The translations under genes and the position numbers were made by a program. Shown piece after piece: positions 11,838-21,447 of a DNA stretch of 64,000 nucleotides. The DNA lies in NCBI GenBank assembly GCA_001599975.1, contig BCIO01000004.1, forward strand, positions 1,709,328 through 1,773,327, given 5' to 3'. Source of the DNA: Cystobasidiopsis lactophilus. Taxonomy: Eukaryota; Basidiomycota; Agaricostilbomycetes; Agaricostilbales; Chionosphaeraceae. How positions within the stretch are numbered: the stretch's first letter is position 1; each line of letters starts with the position of its first letter. The notes below the pieces were generated by a model that saw only the letters and a program-made list of their open reading frames with translations, was not told the DNA's origin and did not search any database.

Positions 11838-11927
11838 CTCCCAACGCAGGGCTCGAACCTGCAACCTTTAGATTGTCACGGCAGTGATAGAAGTCTAACG
11901 CGCTACCACTGCAGCCCGCAGTTTGAG
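11838..11927 (-). tRNA. tRNA-Arg(TCT)-like gene with a 14-nt intron, imperfect cloverleaf
   Basis: On the minus strand there is an A-box-like segment (GGGCTGCAGTGGTAG) and a clean B box (GGTTCGAGCCC), the two internal Pol III promoter parts. The T arm pairs perfectly (GCAGG/CCTGC) and the anticodon stem is TTAGA/TCTAA, with anticodon TCT in the loop CTTCTA. A 14-nt insertion sits one base 3' of the anticodon, the canonical tRNA intron position, and is itself a small hairpin (TCAC/GTGA). Without it the tRNA would be 76 nt. The D stem has one mismatch, and the acceptor arm (CTCAAAC against GTTGGGAG) has a mismatch and a bulge. It may be a divergent tRNA, a decayed copy or a tRNA-derived element. 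Confidence 0.5.
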
Positions 11928-12703
11928 TAAGGACCAAAAATATAAGCAAAGGACAACAACGCACTTGCGCCAGCCGGGATTCAGAAGGGCAAGAAAATGC
12001 CGTGTTTGTCTGGAGGGCTTGTTAATTTAGGCAGAAAACGGGTTACTGCCCCGCGGACCTCCGTCTCTGCTCCGGCAGCAGCCAAAGCAGCAACGACGCG
12101 CCCTCCGCTGCTGCGAGGGCTGGCACAAAAGAGTAGTCATTTGAGAGGCTGGCTCTAAGGACTCTTGGTTCTGCCCATCGCCAAAACTTACGAAACTGCG
12201 CGCGCGCCACGGTCGTTGCTCACTCCATATCCCAGATGCAAATCACTCATAGCGTGAATGCCATTGTAAACCTCTTTTGCGCGTCGTACATCGCCGCAAT
12301 CAAGATCGCGAAGCAAAGGGTGGACCCCAACAAGAGCCCGGAACTTTCGAATCGAGGGAGCCCCCCTATTTTTTTTTGGCAACGATGGCTCGTGAAATGC
12401 AGTGCCCAGCCAACCGGTTTCGGCTCTCTTGATCCGCAACTGCGAACTTTTGACATCGGACGAAGTTGGTGGCTCACATTCGCACTGCTGGAGCACTGAG
12501 AGCTGACTGGCTGAGCGTAGTAACGACTAGGCAGCGCTGAAAGCTTCAACTTCAAATCGAGGAGCTATCAACGGCCCCGGTCTTCCTTCCTCCTCGCCTA
12601 CCCTCGACCTCGACCTCAACAACGAGAGGTTAGTTCTGAATCTATTGGAGCGCTTCTCGTGCCTCTGTTAACCAGCTGGCGCAGCACCTTTCTTGCGACA
12701 AGG
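11928..12703. other. Non-coding stretch and probable 5' leader
   Basis: About 776 bases. Open frames on both strands at 12188-12555 overlap and look like chance. At the right end, 12629-12676 (GTTAGT to ACCAG) could be a 5' UTR intron of the following gene. No repeat was noticed. Confidence 0.4.
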
Positions 12704-13411
12704 ATGCATACACCAACGGCTGCCCACTCTTCCCCCGTGGACGCTGCATTCCTTGCGGCCGCTCTTTGCGTGGTGCAAGAGCAGCAGAGGGAAGCTACAC
12801 AAGAGTTTCAAGACATGGAGGGCTCCCCCTCACAGAGCACCCCGTCGGCTGGCACCCCAGCCCTGTCTCCTTCCGCGCTCTCCAGCCCAGCTTCTTCTTC
12901 GATGGACATTTCGGAGACTGCGACCCCTTTCACCGGCACCATCATCCTCTCTACTTCGACAAGCGGACAGCCAAGCCTCACTGAACGACGGGCCAAGTAC
13001 AGTTTGTCCCGCGGCTTTCAGGGCCCACCGCTCAGCGTCCGCATGCCGCCCGTGCCGGTCTTTGCTTGCGAGAATGGCGGATGCAAGGAGGTTTCCCCAA
13101 GCATGGGGCAAACGTGGAATGAGACCGGCTTCGACTGGGGCTTCAACGGCAAGGACAAGGGCGACCACGGCAAGGTGCTATTGGACTTGGAGGACGATAC
13201 GGACGGGATCGTCTTCAAGGAGCCAAAGTGGGCAGTCAACGGCTACTCATTTGGGCCGGGCCCCATGGGCTCGGCCAAGGGCAGCGCGTCCTCATCCGCC
13301 GCTCATCAGGGGCCCGCGTCACCATCTTCACGGCCAGCCTCGGGGACCTCCAAGACAAGTTTCAGCTTCAACCTGACAAGTTTGCAGCTTGGCTACGAAT
13401 TGAACGGCTAA
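12704..13411 (+). CDS. Hypothetical protein
   Basis: A single frame of 235 residues from ATG 12704. The N-terminal half is Ser/Thr/Pro-rich and probably disordered. The centre is better ordered and has an unusual block with FACENGGCKEVSPSMGQTW and WNETGFDWGFNGKDKGDHGK. The C-terminus is again Ser-rich and ends YELNG. I recognise no domain. A 5' UTR intron just upstream is plausible, and the true start could differ, because another frame between 12677 and 12770 is cysteine-rich. Gene status rests on length, composition and frame continuity. Confidence 0.5.
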   Translation: MHTPTAAHSSPVDAAFLAAALCVVQEQQREATQEFQDMEGSPSQSTPSAGTPALSPSALSSPASSSMDISETATPFTGTIILSTSTSGQPSLTERRAKYSLSRGFQGPPLSVRMPPVPVFACENGGCKEVSPSMGQTWNETGFDWGFNGKDKGDHGKVLLDLEDDTDGIVFKEPKWAVNGYSFGPGPMGSAKGSASSSAAHQGPASPSSRPASGTSKTSFSFNLTSLQLGYELNG

Positions 13412-13676
13412 GCGTCCTCCGCACAACGATGGCAACCTCCTTGGCTCGCCACTTGGCCCTTCCAGTCCATCCACGACCATTAACGACCCGCATTTCGGCA
13501 TACACCATTGGCATTCCGGCATCTTGATACCATTGCGCTCCCTCGCCGCAATCAGGGCGCACTCGCACTCGCGCAAAAGATTTCTTAGGTTGTATAGAGG
13601 GGCAATCATTGCAGCGTAGACACAAATGCAGCGGCGCTTTGTGAAACTTCAGACACAAGTTTAGAGATGGTCCAGC

Positions 13677-14448
13677 TCATGAATCCCTCCCACCCCATTC
13701 CGACGCTGTCATGCCACAGAGGGAGAAAGCTCCCAACTCCCGACTCAAAAGGAAGCGAAGGAGGCCCATGGTCCTCTCTGTGGTCACGTCGTAGAGAACT
13801 CCTGGAGACGGGTCGACGCCATAGAACATCAAGTAGTCGCGTAGGGTGGGTTCGTCAAGCTGTTGAAAGCACAAGGCCTATGAGTCTCTCGAGCGGAGTA
13901 CTGGGCTAGGCCAAAACGCACCGCGAGCATGCTCTGTGCCGACGTCAGGGCTGGCAAGTTGGCTGCGGAGGGCAAGACACCATTTGCGTTGGGAACGGGC
14001 TGCAGGGGTGCGAAGCGGCCAAAGTTTTCTGGGCCTCCGCCAAGGCAGATCTGGAGCTCGAAGGCAGTGAGCGGGAGCCAGCGACAGCCAAATGAGATGG
14101 GCTACCCACCATGCGCGCGTTGAAACCCTTGGCTTCTTGTACTGCCGAGAATCGAGACCAGTGCCTTTGCTCCAAGCCCAGCGCCACCAGGTCCTGTTGC
14201 ATCATCAGAATCCTGTCCAGCATGCGGTTCTGCTCGGAAGCGACCGCTGCGACCCGTTCTAGTATGCCCTCTAGCCGTCCCAGAGCAGCGTTGGGATCCA
14301 CGTTGGAGAGGGTGAAGGCTGGCAAGGCGGCGGCGGCGGACGTCGCAGGTTTCATGTCCGCCGAAGGCGTCGGAAGGACGGCCGGCGAGTAGAGGGGCAA
14401 GCTAGCTTCCCTGAGCGCCGGGCCCACGGTCTTCAATATGCCTGGCAT
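13677..14448 (-). CDS. Mug135-like protein
   Basis: Exons 14448-14110, 14050-13922 and 13859-13677 give 216 residues. A predicted coiled coil (about 55-105: GRLEGILERVAAVASEQNRM and onward) precedes a C-terminal block with NANGVLPSAANLPALTSAQS and LDEPTLRDYLMFYGV. That block matches my memory of the basidiomycete Mug135-like C-terminal domain, named after a meiotically upregulated fission yeast gene. Its molecular function is unknown. Both introns have standard GT and AG ends (59 and 62 nt), and splicing them joins the conserved parts in frame. Confidence 0.65.
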
Positions 14449-14589
14449 GGTTGTCAAACTTGGTCGGAAAGAGAGAACGAGCAAGAACGCCGAGAGGGAA
14501 AGGAGGACGCGAGAAGGCGGTGCTGTCGTACTTCCTTCGGGGGCGAACAGAGAGTTGCGTTGCGACAAACGGAAGCTGAAGGGCCAGCT

Positions 14590-15147
14590 TCAGCGTATGT
14601 GGCCAGCGTGACCAGGGGCGTGGCTCCTGCAGAGCTCGCAGTCGCTCCTCCACCCAAGCGTGAACTTTTTCTTCTTGGGCGGACTTTCAGGCAGCTGGGC
14701 CTTGTTAGCGTCCTGCTCGCGTAGCCGATGAGAAGGTGTCATGTCGATATCGCCTTGAGAGAAGTCGTCATCCAATCCCTGCAGGGGCAAATCCTCGGTG
14801 GCTGTTGTCGGGCTATTGGCGCTCGAATGGAGGTGCAGAGCGCTGAGGTCATTCAGATCCCGCTTGTGCTGCTGCTCCAAAGTCCTCCTCTTCGACAACT
14901 GCGAGGCAAGTGAGGCCGCGATGAGCTTCGGGAAGCGACCCACTTTGGCGACTTTCGAGTGGCTCACCTGGTGTTCCAACCCTTCGCTGGACCGAGGTCG
15001 CTTCAGCTTGGGCTCTCTAGGTTCCCAATGGTAATCAATGTCCATGGCGCTGGTCACATTCGCTGTAGGCGGACCTGCAGGTGGACGCTCCTTGGCGACC
15101 TGCCATTCAGTCACTTGTGAGCTTTCTTGTCCTCGCCCCACCATCAT
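14590..15147 (-). CDS. Small fungal protein with C-terminal Cys/His motif, unknown
   Basis: One exon of 185 residues from ATG 15147. Most is charged and Ser-rich, with a basic KPKLKRPRS-like patch that could be a nuclear signal and a PPKKKKFTLGW segment near the end. The last 18 residues read SDCELCRSHAPGHAGHIR, a compact C-x2-C plus PGH-x2-H arrangement that could bind a metal. I recall similar tails in uncharacterised fungal proteins but cannot name a family. It lies head-to-tail with the Mug135-like gene (141 bases) and diverges from the dehydrogenase gene (about 100 bases). An upstream exon is possible. Confidence 0.6.
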   Translation of the reverse strand: MMVGRGQESSQVTEWQVAKERPPAGPPTANVTSAMDIDYHWEPREPKLKRPRSSEGLEHQVSHSKVAKVGRFPKLIAASLASQLSKRRTLEQQHKRDLNDLSALHLHSSANSPTTATEDLPLQGLDDDFSQGDIDMTPSHRLREQDANKAQLPESPPKKKKFTLGWRSDCELCRSHAPGHAGHIR

Positions 15148-15248
15148 CGCAGTTCTGGCCACTCAAGCCAGCTCCACATCGTCTCTGCGTGCCTCCGACT
15201 TCGTGCTTGCCATACAGCTTGACGCCCTAAAATAGCCTGCAAAGCGAT

Positions 15249-16539
15249 ATGGCCCAGCCGGATTTCACTGCGGCCTCTCTATTGTCTGTTGCTGGGACTG
15301 TCTCGTTGGTTACTGGTGGAGGTACTGGTCTCGGAAAGTCCATAGCCCAGGGTGTGAGTCTTGTTTCATTCCTACAGCGCGGGCTTCGCTGAGTAATTAA
15401 GGACATTCACCCGTCCCTCAGCTGGCGACCAACGGGTCCAAGGTCTATATCGTGGGCAGGCGCAAGGAAAAGTTGGATGCCGTTGCTGCTGGCTGGCAAG
15501 GCCCCGGGTCCATCCTGGCCCTGCAAGGCGACGTCTCTTCGAAGGACGGCGTCGTCAAGCTGATTGAAGACTTCAAGCAACTCGAAAGCAAGCTCGACAA
15601 CCTGATCAACTGCGCTGGCGTGTATGAGGGTCACCTGAAGAACGACCCGACCAACGTCGAGGAGTTTGCCAAGGACATGTTCGACATGGAGTGGTCGGCT
15701 TGGACCAGCATGTTCAACATCAACGTCACAAGCCTCTACTTCTGCAGCGTTGGCTTCTTGCCGTTGATGCAGCGCACCAAAGCCCAAGTCCAAGCTGGTT
15801 TGGTGGCCCCTTGTATTGTCAATATCGCGTCGATTGCCGGCGTCCACTGGTCCAGCGCCACCAACCCCGGCTATCAAAGCTCGAAAGCGGCTGTCCTGCA
15901 TTTGAACAAAGTGCTGACCGGACGCGCTTGGCCCTTTCGTGTTCGTGTGAATGCGTGAGTTCACGTTCTCTAAACCCCTGCGTGCTCGAGGTGTGGTGTT
16001 CATGAGTGCGTTCTGCTGACTTTGCAGGGTCGCTGTAAGTTGCCTGCCGTCTTGCCTGCTGGAAGCAGCATTTCCCTGATCATCTGCTCGCCCACAAAGC
16101 CCGGTCTTTTTCCTTCAGAGGTAAATGCTCGGAACACGCTCAGCCTGCTTTCTCTGATTTCCGGGTTTACGTTCATGACTGTCAGATGACCAACGAGAAC
16201 GTAGAGGAGCTCGAGGAAAGCCACCCGTGGGTGCCAACGAGTAAGTGGCGATTTTCAACGTTTCCCTGATTTCCTGCGGAACAACACACAAACTTGACGA
16301 GTGCACTCTCAGTTCCTGCGCAACGAGTTGGCCGGCCAGAGGAAATCGCTGGGCCTGTTGTTATGCTTTGCTCGAAGGCAGGTGCCTACATGGATGGCAA
16401 GTTGCTTCCGCCCTGCCGTCACCCAAGCGTCTTGCGATGTCTGATTCTTGGCAATCGAGCAGGGGCTGTCTTGGTCATCGATGGCGGTCGCTCGCACGCT
16501 GTGTCAGGATCACACGGTGGCTGGGTACACAAAGATTAA
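15249..16539 (+). CDS. Short-chain dehydrogenase/reductase
   Basis: Seven exons (15249-15353, 15422-15954, 16028-16034, 16100-16120, 16186-16240, 16313-16396, 16463-16539) give 293 residues. The cofactor motif TGGGTGLG starts near residue 22. LINCAGVYEG matches the NAG block, SIAGVHWSS carries the catalytic Ser, and YQSSK is the YxxxK motif. VAPGLFPSEM and a C-terminal VLVIDGGRS complete a classical SDR using NAD(P)H; the substrate is unknown. Exon 3 is only 7 nt and exon 4 only 21 nt, and both are needed to build VAPGLFPSEM. The last intron (16397-16462) starts with GCAAGT, a GC-AG intron. Confidence 0.9.
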
Positions 16540-16803
16540 CAAGCTGGAAAGCGGACGACCCTACAGCGGGCAGTGTGTGGTCATAGAGCAAACAGGGCGT
16601 TAAATAGAGGCCCGCACGTATTACCCCTTGTTGTCGGATGAAGCCTATTAGTAGAAATGGAAGAGCGCCATAGACTACGATCTACCGCTTGTAAGGTCAC
16701 TTGAAGCTCCCAAGCCAGGGGGGAACCCGCCACTGACCGTTGTTGCCAGACCACGAACACACTTTGAACCTCTATCTTAAGCTCTAAAAAGAGGAGATTC
16801 ACC

Positions 16804-18015
16804 ATGGCCACAGCAGGTTTGAAGCAGCTAGGGAAGGCCGAGCTGCGCGAGGTCGAAGAGGCGGCGCTGGACGAGGCCATTGAAGATGAAATCGAGGCCG
16901 AGGAGGAAGCGGCCGAAGAGCTTAACAACGAGGACAACGAGGGCATGGACGACGCCATGAAGGCCCGGCTGGCGAAGCTGACCGCCCTGAGGAGGAAAAT
17001 GGTGCGCATATCCCTCTGGCTAAAATGGGCCGCCGCTCTTCGTGGCCTTCGAACGCTAATTTCCCTGGCTGCAGCGAGATTCAACGGCTGCTAACCGCAA
17101 GGAGGTGGCCCAAGAAGCCAACAAGCGCAGGCTATCCGCGGCCGAGTCGGCGAGGCTGGAAAGGAAGCGCAAGCAGGCAGAGGTGTTTGCGGAAAAGCTC
17201 GAGGCCGAGGAGGAGGGCGATGACCTGGAGCGCAAACGGGCTTGGGAGTACAGCATCGCGGATAACGAGGCCTGGGACAAGAAGCTGGCCAAGAAGGCCA
17301 GGCGGGGGCAGTTCGAGTTCACCGGTTCGTTTGACTGCCGCTTCTTTCGCTTTGCTTTGCTCACAATCTACCGGTCTGTTGCAGACTACGACGATATCGC
17401 AAGGCGGAAATACAAGCGAGACATTGACTCGTTCAAGCCCGACCTCAAATCCTACAGCGCCCAGCGCAACGCGGCCCTCGGCATCGAGACTTCGGCGGCA
17501 GCAGGGGACGCAGTCGCCACTTCGTCCACCGAAGTCAATGTGGCGAACGAAATGCTTTACCGGGATGCCAACTCGTTCGTCTACGCCGACCACAAACCAA
17601 CGGAAGAAGCAATGGACCGGGTCATCCACAAGCTCAACATGGAGTGAGTTTCCACCTTTTCCTTTTGGCTTGCCCAGACTTTCCCTTTGCTCATTGGTGC
17701 TTCTTACGTTTCGTCTTGCAGTGTGGACAAGCGCAACAAGTTCAGCAGGAAGCGCAAGGAGGGCAATGGCGATGTCACCTACATCAACGAGAAGAACAAG
17801 GTGGGATTTTCGTTTCCTTACTGCGTGCGTGCCTGTCACTGAAAGCACTTATTGCTTTGCAGCAATTCAACAAGAAGTTGGATCGATACTTCAACAAATA
17901 CACAGAAGAGATTCGGTACGTTGCTTGTTCAGCCTGGCTGCTGCTACTGCCCACTGACTTCGGCCGCGCGCTGCCCACCTGCAGGAACAACTTCGAGCGT
18001 GGCACGGCTTTATAG
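16804..18015 (+). CDS. SYF2: Pre-mRNA-splicing factor SYF2
   Basis: Exons 16804-17001, 17075-17324, 17385-17643, 17722-17800, 17863-17915 and 17985-18015 give 289 residues. The acidic N-terminal helix is followed by the SYF2 core: RAWEYSIADNEAWDKKL, DYDDIARRKYKRDI and KPDLKSY. Later come MDRVIHKLNMDVDKRNKFSR, INEKNKQFNKKLDRYFNKY and the ending NNFERGTAL. Syf2 is a subunit of the NineTeen/Prp19-associated complex of the spliceosome. All five introns are GT-AG (60-78 nt), and their placement is fixed by the conserved C-terminal helix. Confidence 0.95.
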
Positions 18016-18362
18016 ATGCATTTCAAGCGCCCTGGATATCCTGTACCATCATATCGTTCGCCTGCCGAAGCGCTGAATAGAGCCTGGCGCAATCCCCTTT
18101 CCCTTTCCCTTCTCAGATTTGTGAAGGCCTGTATACTGGGCGACGCTGCAATGGCTCACATGCTGCGAGAAGGCGCTTCTGCGCCTCAGCGAACCACGTC
18201 TGTCTATTTTGACTGAATAAGCAATTCTGCCAGGGTCACGTCAAGCTTGCCCCGACGCCACCGTGACGGCCCACCCATCGCGTCGTCAAGCTACCGCACG
18301 CCTCCAGCGTTCCTGCAAACCCGTTTTGTCTGTCGGCCTACCAGCCTTCGTTTTCCAAAGCC
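18016..18362. other. Intergenic region
   Basis: 347 bases between SYF2 and the methyltransferase gene, both on the plus strand. Only short overlapping frames are present. It should hold the SYF2 3' UTR and the promoter of the next gene; no repeat or RNA gene was seen. Confidence 0.5.
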
Positions 18363-19124
18363 ATGTCGAAGCTGCTCGAGAGCCCAAATGATTGGGCGCC
18401 GGAAGGTGAATCTCCATTCTATTACAATCGATATGGACGCCAACAATCTCCGAGGCAGACACGATCGATAGGAATTGTGGACCGATCCTCGACGCCTTGT
18501 CCCCATTTCTCTCCCAACTGCAACCCCATCAAGCTTGTCTGGAGGTGGCCTCAGGGTTTGGTCGCCACACCGCCGCCTGGGCCCGGGCCTTTCCAGAATT
18601 GCAGTTCAACCCTTCCGACAGAGACCCCCGCTTGCTCGAACGCATTGCCAAAGAGACGGGTGACCTTGGCAACGTCGGGCCACCCTTGATGCTCGATTTG
18701 CTGGACGAGGGCAACTGGGCTAGCGCGAGGCAGCGCGGGCCCTTTGCATTCGTCGCGGCCAACAATCTGGTCCACATATCGCCATGGCAGGTGACCGAAA
18801 GCCTCTTTGCCCACTTGCCGGCGGTGTTGGCAGAGGAAGCTATTGTCGCACTGTACGGCCCATACAAAAAGGACGACGGCTCGTTCGGATCAGAAGGCGA
18901 CCAGAAGGTGGGTGGCGAGTTGGAGGTGCCGAGCAACCGTGCTGACAAGCTGCCAGTTTGATGCGGTGATACGCAAGCGCGACCCGGCATTCGGGTTGCG
19001 GACGCAGCAGCAGATTGTGGAACAGGCCAAAGCGAGCGGGTTGGAGTTACATAGTACGCTCTCAATGCCGGCGAACAATTGGTTGCTGGTCTTCAAGAAG
19101 CAGCCGCTGGTGGCGGCGGCTTAG
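18363..19124 (+). CDS. DUF938 methyltransferase-like protein (METTL26 family)
   Basis: Exons 18363-18405, 18459-18907 and 18957-19124 give 219 residues. The SAM-binding region reads LEVASGFGRHTAAWARAFPE and is followed by FNPSDRDPRLL, the usual order in the DUF938 family. Further conserved pieces are RNCGPILDAL, NLVHISPWQVTESLF and VALYGPYKKDDG, with a C-terminal NWLLVFKK. The family has a Rossmann methyltransferase fold, but its substrate is unknown. The stop codon overlaps that of the convergent uL3m gene: the two coding regions share 19121-19124. Confidence 0.88.
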
Positions 19125-20237
19125 ACGGGTTGGCTCTGGAGTGAAATTTCGTCTGGCAAAGCCCACTCTTGCACCTTCTCGGCTGTCGCGGCAGGAAAGG
19201 GAAGCGAGGTGACGCCGAGTGCTAAGGCCTTGCGGTCTCGGCGCTGGTTGAACGTGGAATCTTGGAGGCGGACAATGCTGCCACGGTGCCCCGGCACGGC
19301 GCCCTTGACGTAGACCAAGTTGAGCAGGTTGTCCACGCGCAGGCACAGCAGGCCTTGAACGGTGTGGCTCTTGCCACCCATGCGTCCGGCCATCTTCTTC
19401 CCTGGAAAGACCCGGCCTGGGTCTTGGTGCTGCCCGGTCGAGCCCCCGGAGCGATGCGAAATAGAGACACCGTGTGACGCTCTGAGGCCCTTGAATCCGT
19501 GCCGCTTCATGACGCCCTGGTAGCCCTTGCCGACGCTGTTATGTGAAAGAGAAAGAAGTTTAGCCAAGCTGCCTGCTGCTCTTTGAGCTAGGGCGATACC
19601 CACGTTTGGCCCTGCACATCGAGGTATTGGCCGGGTACAAAATGAGCGGCTTTGATCGAAGCGCCTGTTGCATCCAACGTGAGCGTTGGGCGGCGAAAGA
19701 TAGAGAGCAGGGAGATAAAAACTCACCAGGCGGCAGCAGTCCGGCTTCCTCCACTTGGAATTCGGCGAGCCGCATTTTGGGCGCTACTCCATTCGCTTTG
19801 AAGTGTCCCAGCAAGCCAGCGTTGACTCGCTTGGGCGACCGGTCCACGCAGCCCAGCTGGACGGCCGTGTACGGGGTTTGGCGAACCGCGACCACCTGCG
19901 AGTCTTGCAGCTGAAGAATCGTGCAGGGCTGACGGACGCCTTCTGGCGACCACAGTGCCGACATGCCCACTTTGACGGCGAGTGCGCCGATTCGCTTGGG
20001 ATGCAAGAGGAGCGCCATTGATCGTGTGTGCTCTCCAAGAAAATTTGGCCATCTGTCTTGCAGACTCTTGCAGTCTCTGCCTGTGCTTGGTGCTACTCTT
20101 TCTGTCTTTCGTGCGAAGTTCGAAATGAATTCTCGAGCTCGCGGCCTCACTTCTGTCGACGGCGCATTCGCTCCTTGTGGCGGCCTCATTGTGCCAGCGG
20201 CGGCTCCCCTCAACGCCCGACTCAATTCTGACTTCAT
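19121..20237 (-). CDS. MRPL9: Mitochondrial large-subunit ribosomal protein uL3m
   Basis: Exons 20237-19727, 19664-19604 and 19535-19121 give 328 residues. After an Arg/Ser-rich N-terminus that fits a mitochondrial targeting peptide, the L3 fold is clear: ALAVKVGMSALWSPEGV, then LLGHFKANGVAPK, then HFVPGQYLDVQGQTVGKG. Next comes YQGVMKRHGFKGLRASHG and the L3 signature HRSGGSTGQHQDPGRVF. The signature loop reaches towards the peptidyl-transferase centre. Introns of 62 and 68 nt are required to join these blocks. An additional intron in the N-terminal 70 residues cannot be ruled out. The 3' end overlaps the methyltransferase gene by 4 bases. Confidence 0.92.
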
Positions 20238-20374
20238 GGTCTTTCATGCTTCATGCCCACGCATTCCATCAGAGGTACAGCATTCACGCTGTTACTCGCT
20301 ATCTGTACAGAATCCTGTGGAACAAAGACAGCATGAGACTCCGGGAGTTCATTTAGGCTACTGCAAAAGGACTC

Positions 20375-21158
20375 TCACCAGGCTTGGAAGAGCGAGGAGA
20401 CGCCTGCGAAGGTGCCGACTGAAGTAACGTTATAGACATCAGGGATCCATCCAGATGGGCTGATCAAATCTGAACAGAAGCTCACCGGCAGTCGCGATCT
20501 CGCGAGAAAGGTTGCCTTCGAAGAAGCCAAACGCGCAGGCAGCCACTTCGAGGACCGACTGAGGATGAACTTTCTCAGCCCAAAGCGCTCCGATGCAGAC
20601 GATCGACCCACAGAGATCAAGCCAACTTGGACGGCGCGCTCAACAACAGCGCTCGCCCTGTTAGAAAATGCGTCAGTCGTCGTGCTGAGTTCGCCACCTT
20701 GAATCCAACATACGAGTCACGCAGCAACAAGCCTAGAAGGAAGCCATCAGCAGGTGAGGACAGGGAATAGTCACCAAAGCTCACCCAAAGCGATGTCGCG
20801 AACGGCAAACAGGCGCACGGCCAGCGTCAGCTCTTCAGGCGAGCCAGCTTTGACTGTTCAGGCATCATCGTCAGCTTGCCGCTTTCGGTCCAGGCTGGGA
20901 TTTGCTCACCTGACGTAGTCGACGCGGTGGCGCTGGAACCGGCCAGCGTCCTGCTACCAAAGCCGAAGAAACGCTGTCCAAAACAGCAATCAACAACGAC
21001 CCAACCAAATCGGGGACGGATGGGCCTTAGCTACATACCTGGCTCAGGAAAGCGGGCGCGAAAAAGCCGGTGGTGCCCATCGCCAATCGCGCAATTGAGA
21101 GCACATTGATTTGGGTGCTGTTAGCGTGGACAGTGATGAGAGAGGAAAGGGTGGCCAT
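20375..21158 (-). CDS. Small multi-pass membrane protein (DUF4267-like?)
   Basis: Seven exons (21158-21039, 20973-20910, 20853-20785, 20732-20714, 20657-20612, 20558-20486, 20418-20375) give only 144 residues. Hydrophobic segments occur near 14-36, 66-88 (LAVRLFAVRDIALGLLLRDS), 95-115 and 124-142, so about four membrane spans are likely. The RDIALG segment resembles the DUF4267 type of small fungal membrane protein, but I am not certain. All introns are GT-AG and 52-67 nt, and each is supported by keeping an open hydrophobic frame. One exon is 19 nt. Confidence 0.65.
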
Positions 21159-21447
21159 TGTTATTTAGTAGACTTCGATGGTGTTCGGGAGCAAGAAGTT
21201 GGAAAGCAGGGCTTGCTCCTCTCTGGATCGTGACGTCAACGGCGGTTCCCGACCCCACTCGCACCTGGCCTTGGCCAGCCGTAAAGCACTACTACGTCTA
21301 TGAACATCCCTCTGGGCCTAAGAAGACTGATGGCCTGGGAAGGGGAGATGCATTGGCATTACAGTAGTAGGGCGGCTTGAGGCCGTGAGTGATACATACA
21401 TCATACAAAAGCTGCAGACGAAGGACAAAAGAATGAGACGCTGGCCC

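Noticed and set aside
12677-12770. A cysteine-rich frame (SCDKDAYTNGCPLF) at the start of the hypothetical gene
   Set aside because: No in-frame ATG or upstream exon could be found, and it does not join to the downstream frame with a clear splice pair.
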